Shown: piece by piece, positions 11,780-13,819 of the stretch
How the letters are laid out: each line of letters starts with the position of its first letter
Numbering within the stretch: the first letter of the stretch is position 1
Assembly (NCBI GenBank): GCA_964475735.1
Contig: CAYYYI010000066.1
Location: 1 to 13,819, forward strand
Direction of reading: 5' to 3'
From: UCB2 sp964475735
GTDB lineage: Bacteria > Chloroflexota > Dehalococcoidia > Tepidiformales > Tepidiformaceae
DNA: 13,819 bases
The notes under the pieces: generated by a model
Databases searched by the model: none
Told to the model about the DNA's origin: nothing
Seen by the model: only the letters and a program-made list of their open reading frames with translations
Translations under genes and position numbers: made by a program

Positions 11780-13819
11780 CACGCCGCGTCAGCACAACAT
11801 GCCCCTACTGCGGCGTGGGCTGCGGCATCGTTCTCAACGTCGACGATGGCGGCCGCATCGCCTGGGTCGATGATGAGCCATCGAACCACTCCAGCGTGGG
11901 GATGCTCTGCGTGAAGGGGAGGTTCGGCGTCTCCTTCGCCAACCACCCCGACCGGCTCACCGCGCCCCTCATCCGGCGCGACGGCGTCCTTTCGCCCGCC
12001 ACATGGGACGAGGCTCTCGACCTTGTCGCCCGGGAGTTGCCGCGCTACAGGGGCAGGTTCGGGAGCTTCGCCAGCGCCAAGGCCACCAACGAAGACGCAT
12101 TTGTTCTGCAGAAGTTCGTGCGGCTGGTGATGGGGACGAACAACATCGACCACTGCACGCGCCTCTGCCACTCGCCAAGCGTCGAGGCGATGCTCGAACA
12201 GCTTGGCAGCGGCGCCACCAGCAACTCCTACGCGGACTTCGAGGCGGCCGGGTGCGTTGTTGTGGTTGGCTGCGACCCCAGTTCAAACCACCCGGTGATC
12301 GCGTCGCGCATCCGCCGGGCGATCGATACCAGCGGCACGCGTCTCGTCGTGGTGAACCCGAAGCGCATCGACCTCTGCGACCGCGCCGACGTCTTCTTGC
12401 AGCCGCAGCCGGGGACCGATGTCGCGCTCTTCAACGGGATAGCGCGCGCCATCCTTGATGTAGGGCTGGAAGATGCAGATTTCATCTCGGCGCGCACAGA
12501 GGGCTTCGCGGAGTGGCGCGAGGCTGTGCTGGGGGCCACGGTCGAACAATACGCGGCCGCCGCTGGCGTGGACCCCGCCGCCCTTCGGGAGGCGGCGCTC
12601 CTCATCGCCCGGCCACCGGCGCCGTCCGGCCTTCCTGCCAATCAGCGGCCCGGGACCTGCCTCCTCTGGGGGATGGGTATCACGCAGCACACGCAGGGCA
12701 CGGCCAACGCGCACGCCCTCATCAACCTGGCGCTCCTCACCGGCCAGCTTGGCCGTCCCGGGACGGGCCTGTCGCCGCTGCGGGGACAGAACAACGTGCA
12801 GGGGTGCGGCGACGCCGGCTGCATCCCCGACTTTCTGCCCGGCTACCAGCGCTTCGAAGAGAGCCTGCTCGCGCCCTTCGAGGACGCTTGGGCTGCCCGT
12901 ATCCCGCGAAAGCCCGGCCTCAAGGCCACCGACATGATCGAGAACATCCTCACGGGAGGCGTACGCTCCATGTACATCGTGGGCGAGAATCCCCTCCTTA
13001 GTGAGCCAAACCTGAACCACGCTACCGAGGCGATCCGCGCGCTCGAATTCCTCGTCGTCCAGGACATCTTTCTCCACGAAACCGCCGCGCTGGCAGATGT
13101 TGTGCTTCCGGCCTGCTCCTTCGCCGAAAAGGAAGGAACGTTTACGAACTCCGAGCGGCGCGTCCAGCGGGTGCGGCCGGCCATCCTCCCGGTGGGCGAA
13201 TCGCGGCCTGACTGGGAAATCATTTGTGACCTCGCCCGGCGAATGGCGCCGGCGGCCGGCGTCGATGCCCGGCAGTTCGCGTACAGCTCGGCAGCCGAAA
13301 TCTTCGACGAGATGGCCAGCCTCACCCCGTTCCTGCGGGGCCTGAGCCACGAGCGCCTCGACCGCGAAGGTGGCATTCAGTGGCCGTGCCCGTCCCCGGA
13401 CCACCCCGGCAGCCCGGTTCTCTACGCCGACGCCTTCCCGCGCGGACGTGGCCTCTTCGTGCCGGTGCGGCAGGGCGGGTCTGCAGACGAGCTCCCGGAT
13501 GGCGACTACCCGCTCGTTCTCAACACCGGGAGAATCCTCTACCACTGGCACGGGGGAACGCTCACGCGGCGCGTCCGCGGCCTGCTCGAACGGGTCGATT
13601 CGGTTCCCGTCGTCATCCACCCCGCGGACGCCGGCCCTCGCGGCATTGCGGGCGGCGACGAAGTCACGCTCCTCTCGCGCCGCGGCCGCCTGCACGGGAC
13701 AGCGGTTGTGACCGGTGCAGTCCGGCCGGGGAGCGTGTTCGTTCCCTTTGTGAAGCTGAACGAGAGCGCCGCCAACTTCCTCACCAACAACGCCTACGAC
13801 CCACAGTCGCGCATTCCCG
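11776..13819 (+). CDS. Formate dehydrogenase catalytic (alpha) subunit, molybdopterin, Cys type; runs off right edge
   Basis: 681 residues are visible without a stop. The [4Fe-4S] domain has C9-x2-C12-x3-C16 (TCPYCGVGCG) and C45 (GMLCVKGRFG). The Mo ligand is C131 followed by H132 in HCTRLCHSPSVEAM, encoded TGC at 12166, so this is a Cys rather than selenocysteine enzyme. R336 and the formate dehydrogenase signature PLRGQNNVQG follow. The C-terminal domain has VLNTGRILYHWHGGTLTRR and the late ESAANFLTNNAYDPQSRIP, which normally lies close to the C-terminus, so only a few dozen residues should be missing. It binds a bis-guanine-dinucleotide pterin and oxidises formate to CO2, or the reverse. 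It lacks the fused ferredoxin region, which is supplied by the gene just upstream. W versus Mo cannot be told. Confidence 0.93.
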   Translation, partial: MTRRVSTTCPYCGVGCGIVLNVDDGGRIAWVDDEPSNHSSVGMLCVKGRFGVSFANHPDRLTAPLIRRDGVLSPATWDEALDLVARELPRYRGRFGSFASAKATNEDAFVLQKFVRLVMGTNNIDHCTRLCHSPSVEAMLEQLGSGATSNSYADFEAAGCVVVVGCDPSSNHPVIASRIRRAIDTSGTRLVVVNPKRIDLCDRADVFLQPQPGTDVALFNGIARAILDVGLEDADFISARTEGFAEWREAVLGATVEQYAAAAGVDPAALREAALLIARPPAPSGLPANQRPGTCLLWGMGITQHTQGTANAHALINLALLTGQLGRPGTGLSPLRGQNNVQGCGDAGCIPDFLPGYQRFEESLLAPFEDAWAARIPRKPGLKATDMIENILTGGVRSMYIVGENPLLSEPNLNHATEAIRALEFLVVQDIFLHETAALADVVLPACSFAEKEGTFTNSERRVQRVRPAILPVGESRPDWEIICDLARRMAPAAGVDARQFAYSSAAEIFDEMASLTPFLRGLSHERLDREGGIQWPCPSPDHPGSPVLYADAFPRGRGLFVPVRQGGSADELPDGDYPLVLNTGRILYHWHGGTLTRRVRGLLERVDSVPVVIHPADAGPRGIAGGDEVTLLSRRGRLHGTAVVTGAVRPGSVFVPFVKLNESAANFLTNNAYDPQSRIP

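Noticed and set aside
12283..13695. Long minus-strand open frame of 470 codons
   Set aside because: It is the antisense shadow of the formate dehydrogenase catalytic gene, whose plus-strand reading carries all expected motifs.
1..13819. CRISPR arrays, insertion sequences or toxin-antitoxin pairs
   Set aside because: No regularly spaced repeats, transposase genes or recognisable toxin-antitoxin pair were seen on either strand.

Overview
This window is high-GC bacterial DNA. It joins the end of an integrated mobile element to chromosomal genes for peptide uptake, formate metabolism and metal-responsive regulation. The organism cannot be fixed from the sequence. A lipoprotein whose mature end starts with Cys-Gly and eight Asp, several starts without a ribosome binding site, and the gene content fit a Chloroflexota-like bacterium (inference, low certainty).

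Region 1 (1-about 3019) is an accessory element. On the minus strand it has an excisionase-like DNA-binding protein, two small Cys-containing unknown proteins, and the first 68 codons of a P4/D5-type primase-helicase that runs off the left edge. On the plus strand an unknown 263-residue protein overlaps a tyrosine recombinase. The recombinase is interrupted by exactly 100 N (2862-2961), the usual placeholder for a gap of unknown size. The recombinase points at the 3' end of a tRNA-Ala(GGC) gene (3020-3095, minus strand). That is the usual layout of an element inserted at a tRNA 3' end, so the element/chromosome border probably lies at or near the tRNA 3' end or in the gap.

Region 2 (3142-6854, minus strand) is a peptide/nickel-type ABC importer operon in the order substrate-binding lipoprotein, DppB-like permease, DppC-like permease. 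A perfect 13-bp hairpin lies between the first two genes. No ATPase genes are present. A stretch of about 480 bases without a convincing gene separates it from region 3.

Region 3 (7338-13819) centres on formate. PurU releases formate from 10-formyl-tetrahydrofolate. It converges on a Fur-family repressor, followed by two small overlapping unknown genes on the minus strand. Divergent from these is a plus-strand operon: an unknown 139-residue protein, a NuoE-NuoF fusion resembling an NAD-dependent formate dehydrogenase beta subunit, a separate small [2Fe-2S]/2[4Fe-4S] protein, and the molybdopterin catalytic subunit with Cys (not Sec) as Mo ligand. The last three genes overlap by 4 bases each. 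The catalytic subunit runs off the right edge. Together they would oxidise formate with NAD+. The iron-sulfur protein is a separate gene rather than the N-terminus of the alpha subunit, and it lacks the Cys ligands of the His-Cys3 cluster usual in this module.
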